Source of the DNA: Pedobacter nyackensis
Lineage (GTDB): Bacteria; Bacteroidota; Bacteroidia; Sphingobacteriales; Sphingobacteriaceae
Assembly: GCF_900176505.1 (NCBI RefSeq)
Contig: NZ_FWYB01000001.1
Location: 345,400-409,399 of the forward strand
DNA length: 64,000 nt
Direction of reading: 5' to 3'
The translations under genes and the position numbers were made by a program. The notes under the pieces are model-generated. The model saw only the letters and a program-made list of their open reading frames with translations, had not been told where the DNA came from and did not search any database. Position 1 is the stretch's first letter. Every line of letters begins with the position of its first letter. Below, piece after piece: positions 18,814 to 27,800 of the stretch.

Positions 18814-18929
18814 ATCCTCAGGCAAGCCCGGGAACAGTCTGAGCAGCTGAAAAGGGTGTATGAAACCCTCAGGTACGCCTGATCTGAAGTACGTTTTAGT
18901 CTTGACGAAAAGAGCGATGCTTAAATCAT
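18814..18929 (+). pseudogene. Decayed PAS-kinase fragment
   Basis: RQAREQSEQLKRVYETLR (frame ending in TGA at 18880-18882) and then, after a frameshift, TPDLKYVLVLTKRAMLK resemble the linker and first PAS strand of Bacteroidota multi-PAS kinases (EQLKRVYET..., TPDLxYVF...). The match is short and broken, so this is read as a remnant. It lies directly before an intact PAS gene. Confidence 0.35.
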
Positions 18930-18970
18930 ATTTTTTTATTAAATTGATTTCCCCTATTTAGTAAAAAATC

Positions 18971-19951
18971 ATGATTAATACCCCTGTTAAGATCAATCCG
19001 ACGGATGCAGAATCGGCCAGTTTCAGACAAATTTTTGAGGGAAACCCGGCGCCAATGTACATCTTTGATCTCCATACTTATGAATTTCTGGCAGTCAATG
19101 CTGCTGCTTTAAATCAGTACGGATACCAAAAAGAAGAGTTCCTCTCTATGAGTGCCTTACAAATCAGGTCGGCGGAAGAAGCTAAACGCTTCAAAAAGGC
19201 TATTCAAGAAATAAAGGCTACTTATTACGATTATGGAGTTTGGAAACACATCCGCAAAAACGGTGAACAATTCTTTGTTCATATCTACGGGCAATGTAAC
19301 ATTTTCCAAAACAGGGTGGCTAGGGTAGTCATGGCAATTGACATTGATGAAAAAGTAAAGAACGAAAACGAGCTAAAAGAAAAGAATGAGGAGATTGCCG
19401 ATATCCTGGAAAGTATCACCGATGGATTTTATGCCATGAACGAAAATTGGGAAGTCACTTATATCAACAAAGAGGCAGAACGGATCTTAAACTGTAAAAG
19501 AGCGGATTTGTTAGGAAAAAACCTCTGGGAATTCTTTCCTGGATCTAAAGAAGGAAAGTTTTATCAAGAATACGAACGGGCACTAAAGGAAAAAATAAGC
19601 GTACATTTTGAAGAATGCTATACAGCACTTGGCGTTTGGGGATCAATTCATGTGTATCCCAAAAAAGACGGCTTGGCTGTTTATTTTGTTGACATTACTG
19701 AGCAGAAAAAAAATCAAATTGAGCAATTGATGCAAATGAAAATGATTGAAAAACAGAATGAACAACTGAAAAAGATATCGTGGATACAATCGCACGAAGT
19801 AAGGGCTCCACTCTCCAGCATATTGGGCCTCGTAGAATTGATCAAAGAAAACCAAGACACCCCATGTAATGCCGATGTCATAGATATGCTGGCAAAAGCA
19901 GCTCAGAACCTTGATGAGGTGGTGCGAAATATAACTAACCAGGCGCAATAA
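18971..19951 (+). CDS. Two-PAS sensor protein with a HisKA-like end but no ATPase domain
   Basis: 326 residues, cytoplasmic. PAS 1 is at about 12-125 (FEGNPAPMYIFDLHTYEFLAVN, YGYQKEEFLSM) and PAS 2 at about 138-250 (ILESITDGFYAMNENWEVTYIN, NLWEFFPGSKEG). A coiled coil leads to a phosphoacceptor-like helix with His in WIQSHEVRAPLSSILGLVELI (about 276-296). The protein ends about 30 residues later, so the HATPase_c domain is missing and no continuation is found downstream. It may be a truncated kinase or a stand-alone receiver of phosphate from a partner kinase; similar short forms exist in Sphingobacteriaceae. Confidence 0.8.
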   Translation: MINTPVKINPTDAESASFRQIFEGNPAPMYIFDLHTYEFLAVNAAALNQYGYQKEEFLSMSALQIRSAEEAKRFKKAIQEIKATYYDYGVWKHIRKNGEQFFVHIYGQCNIFQNRVARVVMAIDIDEKVKNENELKEKNEEIADILESITDGFYAMNENWEVTYINKEAERILNCKRADLLGKNLWEFFPGSKEGKFYQEYERALKEKISVHFEECYTALGVWGSIHVYPKKDGLAVYFVDITEQKKNQIEQLMQMKMIEKQNEQLKKISWIQSHEVRAPLSSILGLVELIKENQDTPCNADVIDMLAKAAQNLDEVVRNITNQAQ

Positions 19952-20037
19952 CTAGTTTTGCTTTCAATATCAAAGTAATGCGGGTTAAAAATTATTTTTG
20001 TTTTGCTGGCTGCTGATGTTGGCATTTTCTAACACCC

Positions 20038-20229
20038 TGGAGAAATAAGCCTTCCTATGGACTGATTGCAACTGAGGATAAGAGCATCAATCCGGATATT
20101 CAGAGAGAGATGTACAGTCGTTCAAATACAATAGTAGAAGAGGTTAAAGGAAGCCACGTTATTTTCATGTCGCAACCCAAAATTGTTGCAGAAATGATCG
20201 TTAAGGCAGCCGAAAGCGTATATGCATAA
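20038..20229 (+). pseudogene. C-terminal fragment of an alpha/beta hydrolase
   Basis: The frame from about 20038 to TAA 20229 reads WRNKPSYGLIATEDKSINPD, then RSNTIVEEVKGSHVIFMSQP. This matches the last 60 residues of alpha/beta-fold hydrolases: the acid-residue strand IATEDK and the catalytic-His segment GSHVIFMS. The nucleophile domain and start are absent, so the gene is a 3' remnant. It is followed by a perfect terminator at 20247-20279. Confidence 0.7.
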
Positions 20230-20246
20230 AATCCAAAATGTTTGCC

Positions 20247-20279
20247 CGTATACCGGTAAACCGGTATACGTTTTTTTTT
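20247..20279 (+). terminator. Strong intrinsic terminator
   Basis: CGTATACCGGT and ACCGGTATACG form an 11-bp perfect stem with an AA spacer, followed by nine T. It evidently served the truncated alpha/beta hydrolase gene. Confidence 0.85.
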
Positions 20280-20392
20280 GAACGCGAAACTGTAATGTTT
20301 TTTGTACATTGGTTTAATGCCCTTATTCATTTTGTTAACTGTTAAGGGGTGTACTATGGCGCCGGACAAATCAAGGATAAACTCAAAGATTT

Positions 20393-20917
20393 ATGAGGAA
20401 AAATTCTAATTGGGGAACAGCAAGCAGACATTTTAAGAAGCTCCAGTTGCTTTCTGCAGCTGCTTTTAGCATTGGACACGGTGCGAATGACGCGCAAAAA
20501 ATTATGGGTATTATTGCTGTAGCCTTGATTGCTTCCGGAGAATTGGAACAGAGTGCATCGATACCATTTTGGGTGGTTATATCTTGCCATACCGCAATGG
20601 CAGTAGGTACATTACTCGGTGGCTGGCGTATCGTTAAAACACTGGGTTCAAAAATAACACACTTGAAGCCATTTGAAGGTTTCAGTGCGGAAACTTCAGG
20701 AGCGATTACTCTTTTTTCTACAAGCTTATTAGGGATTCCGGTGAGCACAACTCACACCATTACCGGCGCCATAGTAGGGGTGGGGGCTGTCAGGAGGATT
20801 TCGGCTGTGCGTTGGGGTGTGACTATCCCTATATTGTATGCATGGATATTGACCATCCCCGCCACAGGATTACTGGCTGTTCTGATATATTACATTTTAA
20901 CATGGATAGTTTTTTAG
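20393..20917 (+). pseudogene. C-terminal half of a PiT-family inorganic phosphate transporter
   Basis: 174 residues matching only the second half of PiT transporters, which are usually about 330-340 residues or more. The PiT signature GHGANDAQKIMGIIA is at about 28-42, VSTTHTITGAIVGVGA near 117-132, and several membrane helices continue to the end. The first half, with its own GxND repeat, is absent. PiT needs both inverted repeats, so a stand-alone half is probably non-functional unless it pairs with another copy. The ATG at 20393 may be fortuitous. Confidence 0.75.
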
Positions 20918-21223
20918 TAATCCAGTCGTTAATGCAAGTTGGTGACCTTTTTATGTGCAGATACAATATGTGATAGTTTGCAAATTCATCTTCAAAGATA
21001 GAATGAGTCGTAGAAATACTAGTAGAGATAATATTTGATTCAATGAAGGAACTGATAGAATAAGCTCTTAATCCTTAATATTCCAGATTTTAGTCCAGAT
21101 ATAATACAAAAAGCAACAAAGTATATCGATTAATACTATCATAATTAACAAGATACAAAAACCAAACCAAATAGCAATCGTAAAATTAGGGCAACCTATT
21201 TATTGCCCTAATTTGATTAAATA
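20918..21223. other. Intergenic region, no supported gene
   Basis: AT-rich. On the minus strand, a hydrophobic frame around 21060-21175 (IAIWFGFCILLIMIVLIDIL) looks like a membrane helix but has no good start and begins in the terminator hairpin. The terminator for the gene at 21224 lies at 21183-21214. Nothing else is seen. Confidence 0.5.
21183..21214 (-). terminator. Hairpin terminator of the small minus-strand gene
   Basis: AAATTAGGGCAA and TTGCCCTAATTT form a 12-bp perfect stem with an 8-base loop, 10 bases past the stop of the gene at 21224. The arms end in T/A runs on both strands, so it may work in both directions. Confidence 0.7.
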
Positions 21224-21562
21224 CTAATCGTCAATCGTGATGTCAACACCTGGAGCGTTACCAGCAATTCCGCCTCCTGTTATATCTTCGCCTACACGTG
21301 GAGTAATCCTAAAAGTACAAAACTCGATCCCACCTGGAAGATGCAAAATTTCCTCTGAAGTACTGTTTGCTGAAATTAATCCAAAGTAAGCCGTGTCATG
21401 CTGATTCGATTCTGTGTCTTTAACTGAAACTTCAGCTTTCACAAAGTCCATTGAACTCCTATTAATTATACGAATACTAATCGGGTACGCGTCGCCTGAT
21501 TTGCTTGCCGATTTTTTAGCGCTAATTGAAGCGCTAATTTTAAATGCTGTTTGTACTTCCAT
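21224..21562 (-). CDS. Small acidic-tailed protein, unknown
   Basis: 112 residues with no signal peptide or membrane helix. It is rich in Ser/Ile/Val with beta-strand periodicity (PISIRIINRSSMDFVKAEVSV, FGLISANSTSEEILHLPGG) and ends in a glycine-rich, acidic tail (GGGIAGNAPGVDITIDD). It has its own terminator and an A-rich leader, which supports a real gene. The fold may be a small beta-sandwich; I do not recognise the family. Confidence 0.55.
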   Translation of the reverse strand: MEVQTAFKISASISAKKSASKSGDAYPISIRIINRSSMDFVKAEVSVKDTESNQHDTAYFGLISANSTSEEILHLPGGIEFCTFRITPRVGEDITGGGIAGNAPGVDITIDD

Positions 21563-21678
21563 AGTATTATTGGTTTGATTGATTTAAAGTAACTCCATAA
21601 AATACTGAAAGTCAATACCTATTAATTGGTATTTTTATAACATTTGTTATCTATGCTTTCACTGGGTATCTTTGTGAT

Positions 21679-21999
21679 ATGCACACTGCGGTACAAAATA
21701 AACGGGCATTAATTTCATTGCTTAAGGCTAATGGTCAGAAGTTGAGGTCGTATGGTGTTTCCAGTCTCAGTGTTTTTGGCTCGTTTATTACGGGTAAATA
21801 CAATGCTGATAGTGATGTTGATCTTTTAGTAGATTTTGATCCAAAGCAAAAAAGTTATGATAATTTCATGGACTTATCTTTCTTTTTAGAAGATTTGCTT
21901 GGTAGAAAAGTGGAAAACGATAGGGGACACATAACCTCCCACCTTGGGAACAACATGGGAAGATTATTCGAATATTTTATATTGGATAGTCAAATTTAA
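21679..21999 (+). CDS. MNT-type minimal nucleotidyltransferase with replaced C-terminus
   Basis: 106 residues. The nucleotidyltransferase motif GSFITGKYNADSDVDLLVDF (GS-x-D-x-D metal site, about residues 35-54) is intact. This is the MNT family, often the antitoxin of HEPN/MNT pairs, which acts by AMPylating the HEPN toxin. The usual C-terminal continuation after LLGRKVE is missing. From about residue 82 on, the protein is encoded by repeat element copy A (21922-22034), giving a foreign tail (HLGNNMGRLFEYFILDSQI). No HEPN gene follows, so it is an orphan and perhaps inactive. Confidence 0.75.
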   Translation: MHTAVQNKRALISLLKANGQKLRSYGVSSLSVFGSFITGKYNADSDVDLLVDFDPKQKSYDNFMDLSFFLEDLLGRKVENDRGHITSHLGNNMGRLFEYFILDSQI

Positions 22000-22034
22000 A
22001 AGAAGGCCTTTAATTTCTAAAGGCCTTCTTTATT
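21922..22034 (+). repeat. Structured dispersed repeat, copy A
   Basis: Matches 58747-58868 over its length and 44171-44226 in its 3' half. In order it has an imperfect CCTCCCA/TGGGAAG hairpin, an inverted repeat GATTATTCGA/TTGGATAGTC (imperfect in this copy), and an 11-bp hairpin GAAGGCCTTTA/TAAAGGCCTTC followed by TTT. The 5' part is read as protein at the end of the MNT gene, and the 3' hairpin then acts as its terminator. Confidence 0.8.
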
Positions 22035-22107
22035 TAGCCTTAGTGGAGAACGTCACTCCAATCTCGAAAATTCATCACTGTATTTTGCCTTTATATGCTG
22101 GATTGAA

Positions 22108-23250
22108 TTATGGCTTGCTTAATATTTTTTCCAGTTGCTCTTGTAGATCATTGCCCTTAAGATTTCTTGCAAGAATCTTGCCTGCAGGATCGATCAGTAA
22201 GTTATACGGGATGGCTTTTATGCCGAACAATTGGATGATATCATTATCTTTCCAGTTTTTAAGGTTAGATATATTAGTCCAAGGCAAGCCATCCTGAACG
22301 ACGGCTTCCGACCAGTCAATTCTTTTTGAGTCTAATGATACACTTAAAATAGTAAAGTTTTTATCTTTAAAATTATGATATGCTTTCACCAAACCAGGGT
22401 TCTCCGCGCGGCAGGGACCACACCAAGACGCCCAAAAATCAAGCAATACATATTTGCCTCTATATGATGCCAAGCTTATTACTTTGCCGCTCGTATCAGG
22501 CGCCGAAAATTCAGGCACAGAACTGAATAATGCAACTGTTTTTAATTTGTTAAGATATTTCTGGTAAGCTAAACCGGCAGTACTTGCACGCAAACCTGGT
22601 GAAAGTTTTAAAAACTCGGGTTGTAGCTCGTTAAAATCGGGATATAGTCCTTCTAAACCTTTAAGCGCATCGAAACTAACATAAGAATTTGTGTGTGCTG
22701 CTAAGAATTGTTTGTTCAATGCTTTATCTTGCGAATCAAGTTCACTATGCTTTTTAAGGTAGGTATCTATAAATTCTTTTGACTCTCTTTTTTCTTTCGA
22801 CGCAGCGTTAAAATCTTTATTTAATTGCCATCTAGCAGTACCTGTCGGTCTCAACATTGCTGTATGCTGCAACTTATCCTCAATTATAACAGTTCCACTT
22901 CCACTTATCTTTGCATTTTTTAATGAATCGGTACCTGACATACTTGTAGTACCATTTACCAGATATACATATCTATAGTCTGGAAATTCCCTATCCATTT
23001 TCCTGATACCTACGCCTTTGTAATCAAGATATAGAGTAGCGTATGTGATGTCCTGTATCTGGCCGCTAAACATAAAAGCACCATTGCTTATGGTCAATGA
23101 ATCTTCTATGAGTTTGCCATTGTTCATATAAACTAAAAAAACTTTTGAAGGCGATCCTATTTGACTCATTTGGCCTTTTATCGTATAGTTTTCCTGGGCC
23201 AACAATACCGATGGCAATAGAGCAAGCAGCAATAAAAGTAGTTTTTTCAT
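22108..23250 (-). CDS. TlpA-like thioredoxin with DUF4369 domain
   Basis: 380 residues from ATG 23250 ([13 protein letters not shown]); an in-frame ATG 21 bases upstream is possible. The signal peptide ends at VLLAQ. The DUF4369 domain is at about 20-120 ([20 protein letters not shown]), a helical linker follows, then an AhpC/TSA-thioredoxin domain at about 240-380 with the redox motif W276-C-G-P-C280 and cis-Pro in [11 protein letters not shown]. It is a periplasmic disulfide reductase. Members of this type often close SusCD operons in Sphingobacteriaceae that also carry peptidases, which fits the DPP IV gene at 30337. Confidence 0.9.
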   Translation of the reverse strand: MKKLLLLLLALLPSVLLAQENYTIKGQMSQIGSPSKVFLVYMNNGKLIEDSLTISNGAFMFSGQIQDITYATLYLDYKGVGIRKMDREFPDYRYVYLVNGTTSMSGTDSLKNAKISGSGTVIIEDKLQHTAMLRPTGTARWQLNKDFNAASKEKRESKEFIDTYLKKHSELDSQDKALNKQFLAAHTNSYVSFDALKGLEGLYPDFNELQPEFLKLSPGLRASTAGLAYQKYLNKLKTVALFSSVPEFSAPDTSGKVISLASYRGKYVLLDFWASWCGPCRAENPGLVKAYHNFKDKNFTILSVSLDSKRIDWSEAVVQDGLPWTNISNLKNWKDNDIIQLFGIKAIPYNLLIDPAGKILARNLKGNDLQEQLEKILSKP

Positions 23251-23317
23251 ACTAATGTGGATTTTATCCATGATGATTTAATTAATGTAATTTATTTTTT
23301 ATGAGTTATGCCAGCGT

Positions 23318-23359
23318 CCGAATGTATGCTGCCCCAATGTCAGGGCAACATACATTCGG
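23318..23359 (-). terminator. Hairpin between susD-like and tlpA-like genes
   Basis: CCGAATGTATG and CATACATTCGG pair over 11 bp, with an inner 5-bp TGCCC/GGGCA stem. It lies 6 bases after the SusD stop and 68 bases before the TlpA start. There is no clear T-run, so it more likely lowers or stabilises part of the operon mRNA than ends it. Confidence 0.5.
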
Positions 23360-23364
23360 GATAT

Positions 23365-24828
23365 TTAATACCCGGCATTTTGATTCAATCGAGGAGCAGC
23401 TTGTATTTGCGCTAAGGGTATTGGGTATAAGGCCTGGTTAGGATCCCAACTTATGCCCCCTTTTTTCGGGGTCACTACGCTCATGACAGCATTTATAATT
23501 TTTGTCCTTTTCAGGTCAAACCAGCGGTGCCCGAATTCAGTAAAAAATTCAATCTGGCGCTCATGTTGAATGGCGGCCAGCATTTCAGACTGAGTCGAGG
23601 CGGTAGTATTTGGCAGACCCGCACGAGTTCGAACCTTATTTAGATTTGTAGCGGCATTAACCAGATCACCTTGCACTGCTTTCGCTTCCGCCAAGATCAG
23701 GTATTGCTCCGCCAAACGAAACACTGTTACATATTCGGTCGTCGATGATACATCATTCTTGTTGTCTTTATACTTGGAAGCGAAATAATTAATGGTACCG
23801 CTGATTTTCACGCTATCAATCCATTTGACCCGACGCTGGTCACCAGGTTCGAAAGCACTTAATAAGAAGGGGCTAACGCCAACCGGACTAAACTGACTTG
23901 GCCCTCCAGCCGGAATTATAAAAAAGGCTGCTTCTCGGGTATCTACGCCTCCATTTGAACTACTTGGAGGCTGTGACTGCAATTGCCAGATTGCCTCATT
24001 GTTATTGGTTAGGAATGCGTTATTTAAAGAAACAAGGCTGAAGGGCGACGAACTTTGAAGGATCGTAGATGCCTGATCTGCCGCATTTTTGTAGTTAGTA
24101 GCATCTCCAGAGAGATTCCCGTAATATAAATACGCCCGTGCCAGCAGTGCAGTAGCTGCCCACTTTGTTGGCCGTACTCGTTCGGTAGTTTTATTTAACA
24201 ACGTTACATCAAGAAAATCGGCGCTGAGCCGGGTTTGAGCATCAATCAGATCCGCGATGATTTGCTGATATACCTGTGTGGCCGGTCTTCTTTCAAGACT
24301 GGCATTAATTTTATAATCGGGTGTAAGTGCCAGGGGTACATCTCCGTATAAGTTAACCAGGTAAAAGTAACACCATGCCCTGATAAACACGGCTTCGCCT
24401 AATAGTTGCTGTTTCACCGCAGGGGTTAGGGTAGTGGACTGATTCAAGCCCTCAATAGCAGCATTAGCTACATAGATTAGATTGTAAAACGGAGACCAAA
24501 AATCGTAGTTTCCTCCACCAACCGCATCTGAATTTAAGTTATTGGCGTAGGCCATGTTGAGCGCGACACTGTAACTATTGTTCAATAAAGTAAGCTCATC
24601 CGCGGAGCAGCTGGTAAATGCAGGTAAGTGTGGGTTGATCGTCATTTTAACGTAAATGCCACTTAATACCCCTATGGCTGTATTATCCAGACTATAAATA
24701 TTTTGTGAACTGATCGAATTGGCCGGCGCCGGGATCTGTAAGTATTTTTTACAGCCAGTTATACTTAAAAGCATTATCGGAATACAGATGCCGATAATCA
24801 TCCTATGTGAATATTTCCTTAGTTTCAT
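23365..24828 (-). CDS. SusD/RagB-family lipoprotein (system 1)
   Basis: 487 residues with lipobox LSITGC (lipidated Cys26). The SusD core is typical: LGEAVFIRAWCYFYLVNLYGDVPL, RAYLYYGNLSGDATNYKNAA, LAEAKAVQGDLVNAATNLNKVR, HERQIEFFTEFGHRWFDLKR, and the C-terminal YPIPLAQIQAAPRLNQNAGY. It binds ligand on top of the SusC barrel encoded 18 bases upstream. Neighbouring thioredoxin and peptidase genes suggest a peptide rather than a glycan ligand (inference). Confidence 0.95.
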   Translation of the reverse strand: MKLRKYSHRMIIGICIPIMLLSITGCKKYLQIPAPANSISSQNIYSLDNTAIGVLSGIYVKMTINPHLPAFTSCSADELTLLNNSYSVALNMAYANNLNSDAVGGGNYDFWSPFYNLIYVANAAIEGLNQSTTLTPAVKQQLLGEAVFIRAWCYFYLVNLYGDVPLALTPDYKINASLERRPATQVYQQIIADLIDAQTRLSADFLDVTLLNKTTERVRPTKWAATALLARAYLYYGNLSGDATNYKNAADQASTILQSSSPFSLVSLNNAFLTNNNEAIWQLQSQPPSSSNGGVDTREAAFFIIPAGGPSQFSPVGVSPFLLSAFEPGDQRRVKWIDSVKISGTINYFASKYKDNKNDVSSTTEYVTVFRLAEQYLILAEAKAVQGDLVNAATNLNKVRTRAGLPNTTASTQSEMLAAIQHERQIEFFTEFGHRWFDLKRTKIINAVMSVVTPKKGGISWDPNQALYPIPLAQIQAAPRLNQNAGY

Positions 24829-24846
24829 TTTCTTGGTTTTAAATGA

Positions 24847-27800
24847 TCATAAACTTACCTTAATACCCAGCACTAATACTGTTAGTGGTGGAGTTGAAGG
24901 AACGCCCTTCTGACGAGTTTCTGGGTCTGCGCCTTCGTAATTACCAAAGGTGAACAGGTTCTGGCCATTGGCGAAAAGCCGGATACTCTGGAGTGCCAAT
25001 TTCTGCGACCATGTTTTTGGTATCTGCCAGGAAAGCGATGCGTTATTCAGACGGAAATAAGTAACGTTTGTATAGCCTGCATCAGAATTACCTACATTTA
25101 AGAATCCCTGAAATACGGTAAAGCCATTGGCATATTTTTGAACCGTCGCAATATCCCCAGGTTTATGCCAGGCGTTAAGCACAGTAATAGGCTGATTTCC
25201 AGATTGCCTTAGCCCAGGACCAAAGCTATAACCAAAGTCAATATTTGGAACATTTTGCTTTGTGAAGTTGACAGAGATATCGAGATCAAAGCCTTTGTAC
25301 CTAAAGCTATTTTGGAAGCCGCCATAAAATTCAGGGTATCTAGTATTTTCTATTGCATAGTTATCTGTTCCAGATTTCGGAGCGGTGGTAGGCTTTCCGT
25401 CCTTGCCTAGAAAAGTGTAAAGGCCATTAGCGGGATCTACACCTACATAATGAAACAGTTTCGATATGCCCGTAGAATACCCAACAACCAGAGATGCGTT
25501 GTAAGGGCTTTGAGCAAGGTTAGGAAAAGCGACCAGTTTATTATGGGGAGCGGTAAAATTAAATGACGAGGTCCAGCTGAAGTCTTTTGTTTCCATATTC
25601 CTGGTGTTTAAACTCAATTCTAATCCTGAATTTTGAACAATCGCAGGAAAATTAGCGGCTATACTTCCGAAACCGGTAGTACTTGGCTCGGTATAAGATA
25701 ACAACTGATTTGAGGTACGATTGACGAAATAATTTGCGGACAAAACAATTCTATCTTTAAGAAACCCTAGATCCAAACCTAGATTTATTTTCTTAGTGAG
25801 TTCCCACTCCAGGTAAGGATTTTCCAGGTTTGCAGGATAAAATCCGCTCAGCCCCTGATAAGTGGTGGTAGTAGGGAGATATGAACTCAATACCGCGTAA
25901 TTGCCTATTTGATCATTCCCAGTAGTTCCGTAGCTGGCTTTGAGTTTCCCAAAACTTAAGAATGAAAGGTTATCTTTTATAAGGCCTTCATTGGAAAAGA
26001 TCCACGCAGCGCCTACCGACGCAAAATCATGGAACTGGTTAGCCGAACCAAATCGACTGCTACCGTCCCTGCGGGCCGATAGGTTCAGTAAATACTTTTC
26101 ACCCCAGTTATAATTCAGACGTGCAAATAGAGCTGCGTATTTATATAGATATTCATTGGAAGATTTACTAGCAATTCGAGATGCCGCACCGAGATCGGCC
26201 AGATTCAGATCGCTCGAGTAACCAGCGCCTACTACAGTTCGATTCATTCCGCTCTCCTGATGAAAGGTAATTCCGGCTAAAGCTTCCAGTGCTCCTTTAA
26301 ACAATATTCGTTTATAATTAATTTTAGGCTCGATGTTAGTAGAATTGATCTGGCTATTTATAAAACCGGAACTACTTTGGTTATTGGCTCTCTGTTGCGG
26401 TTCAAAGGTAGATGATGGTATAAATTCGAACTCGTCAGTTTGCTGATAGGTGTAGCCGAAAGTACTTGAAATATCCAGGCCCGACAGGATGTTATAGCTG
26501 ATGTTACCACTACCTACCAGGTTTTTCGTTTTGGCATTATACTTAGCCAATGTGGAAGACAGTGGGTGTCCTCCGGGTAACCAGGTGCTCGCCCCTGCGG
26601 AATTAAGCGCCCAGTTTAAGCTGCCGTCAGCATTATAAAGTGATGGCGCATTGGGGGGAATTCGAATAGCAAGATTGAGTAGATCGACAGCGGGTAAACT
26701 GTTGTCATTATTTGAAAAGCTCACTGAAAAGTTTGTTTTTAGTTTTTTATTCTGCGAAGTATTATACAAATTCATGTGCACAGCGGTATTCTTATTGCTG
26801 AAATCTCCCGAATAGATACTTTTTACTTTATTAAAAGTACCACTAACAAGGAACTGGGTATTTTCACTACCCCCACTTAAAGTAGCTGAAGTGTTTATAT
26901 TTTGCCCTAGACCGCCGCCTAAAACTTTTTGCCAGTTGGTGTAACGGTTGGTATCATAAATTTTAAGGTCGGGTGCATATCCCGGATCGCTGGGGTTAGC
27001 GCTTGGTATCCGGCCGTCGTTTCGCATAGCTTCTTCCCGTATGGCCACATATTGTTGGGTATTTAAAGTCGGAATAAAACGTGTATTCCAGGAAAAACCA
27101 TCCTGAAAATTAAAATCAACACGGGTTTTGCCTGCAATGCCCTTTTTGGTAGTGATCAGGATGGCACCGTTCGCGGCCCTCGAGCCATAGATCGATGTCG
27201 CTTCGCCATCTTTCAATACTGAGATACTTTCAATATCGCCTGGGTTGATATAGTTCAAAGGATTGCTGGCGCCGACAAAAGATCCCCGGCTCATCACTTC
27301 AGAATTAAAAAAGACTCCATCTATCACATATAACGGCAGATTACCTTTACCAATACTGTTTGCGCCTTGTATCTGGATGGTTATAGGCGCTCCCGGAACG
27401 CCGCTGTTTTGAGCCACAAAAAGTCCAGGGACTTTTCCAATGAGTGCAAGCAATGGATTGGTTACTGGCTGCAGTTCAATCTCTGCGGCTGAAACCGACG
27501 TAACATTGCCCGTATTCAGCCGTGCCGAAGTAGTACCATAAGCGATTACCTGAACAGCATCTAATTTATTAGCGGCAAGAACCATATTTATTTTACCCAG
27601 GTTAGGTCTGGCGTTAAGTTCCTGTTTTTGATATCCTGTAAAGGAAATAACTATTGTGGAGCCCTCCGGCACATTTTTAAGTGTAAACTGGCCTTGGGCA
27701 TCTGTAATAATAGCTTTGCCACTTTTCTTTACTATAGCAGTAGCGCCGGGCAGGGATCTGCCTTGCTCATCAAGCACAATACCTGTAACATCAATGTTGG

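Noticed and set aside
21060..21180. Minus-strand hydrophobic frame
   Set aside because: No start codon before the membrane-like stretch, and it begins within the terminator hairpin of the neighbouring gene.
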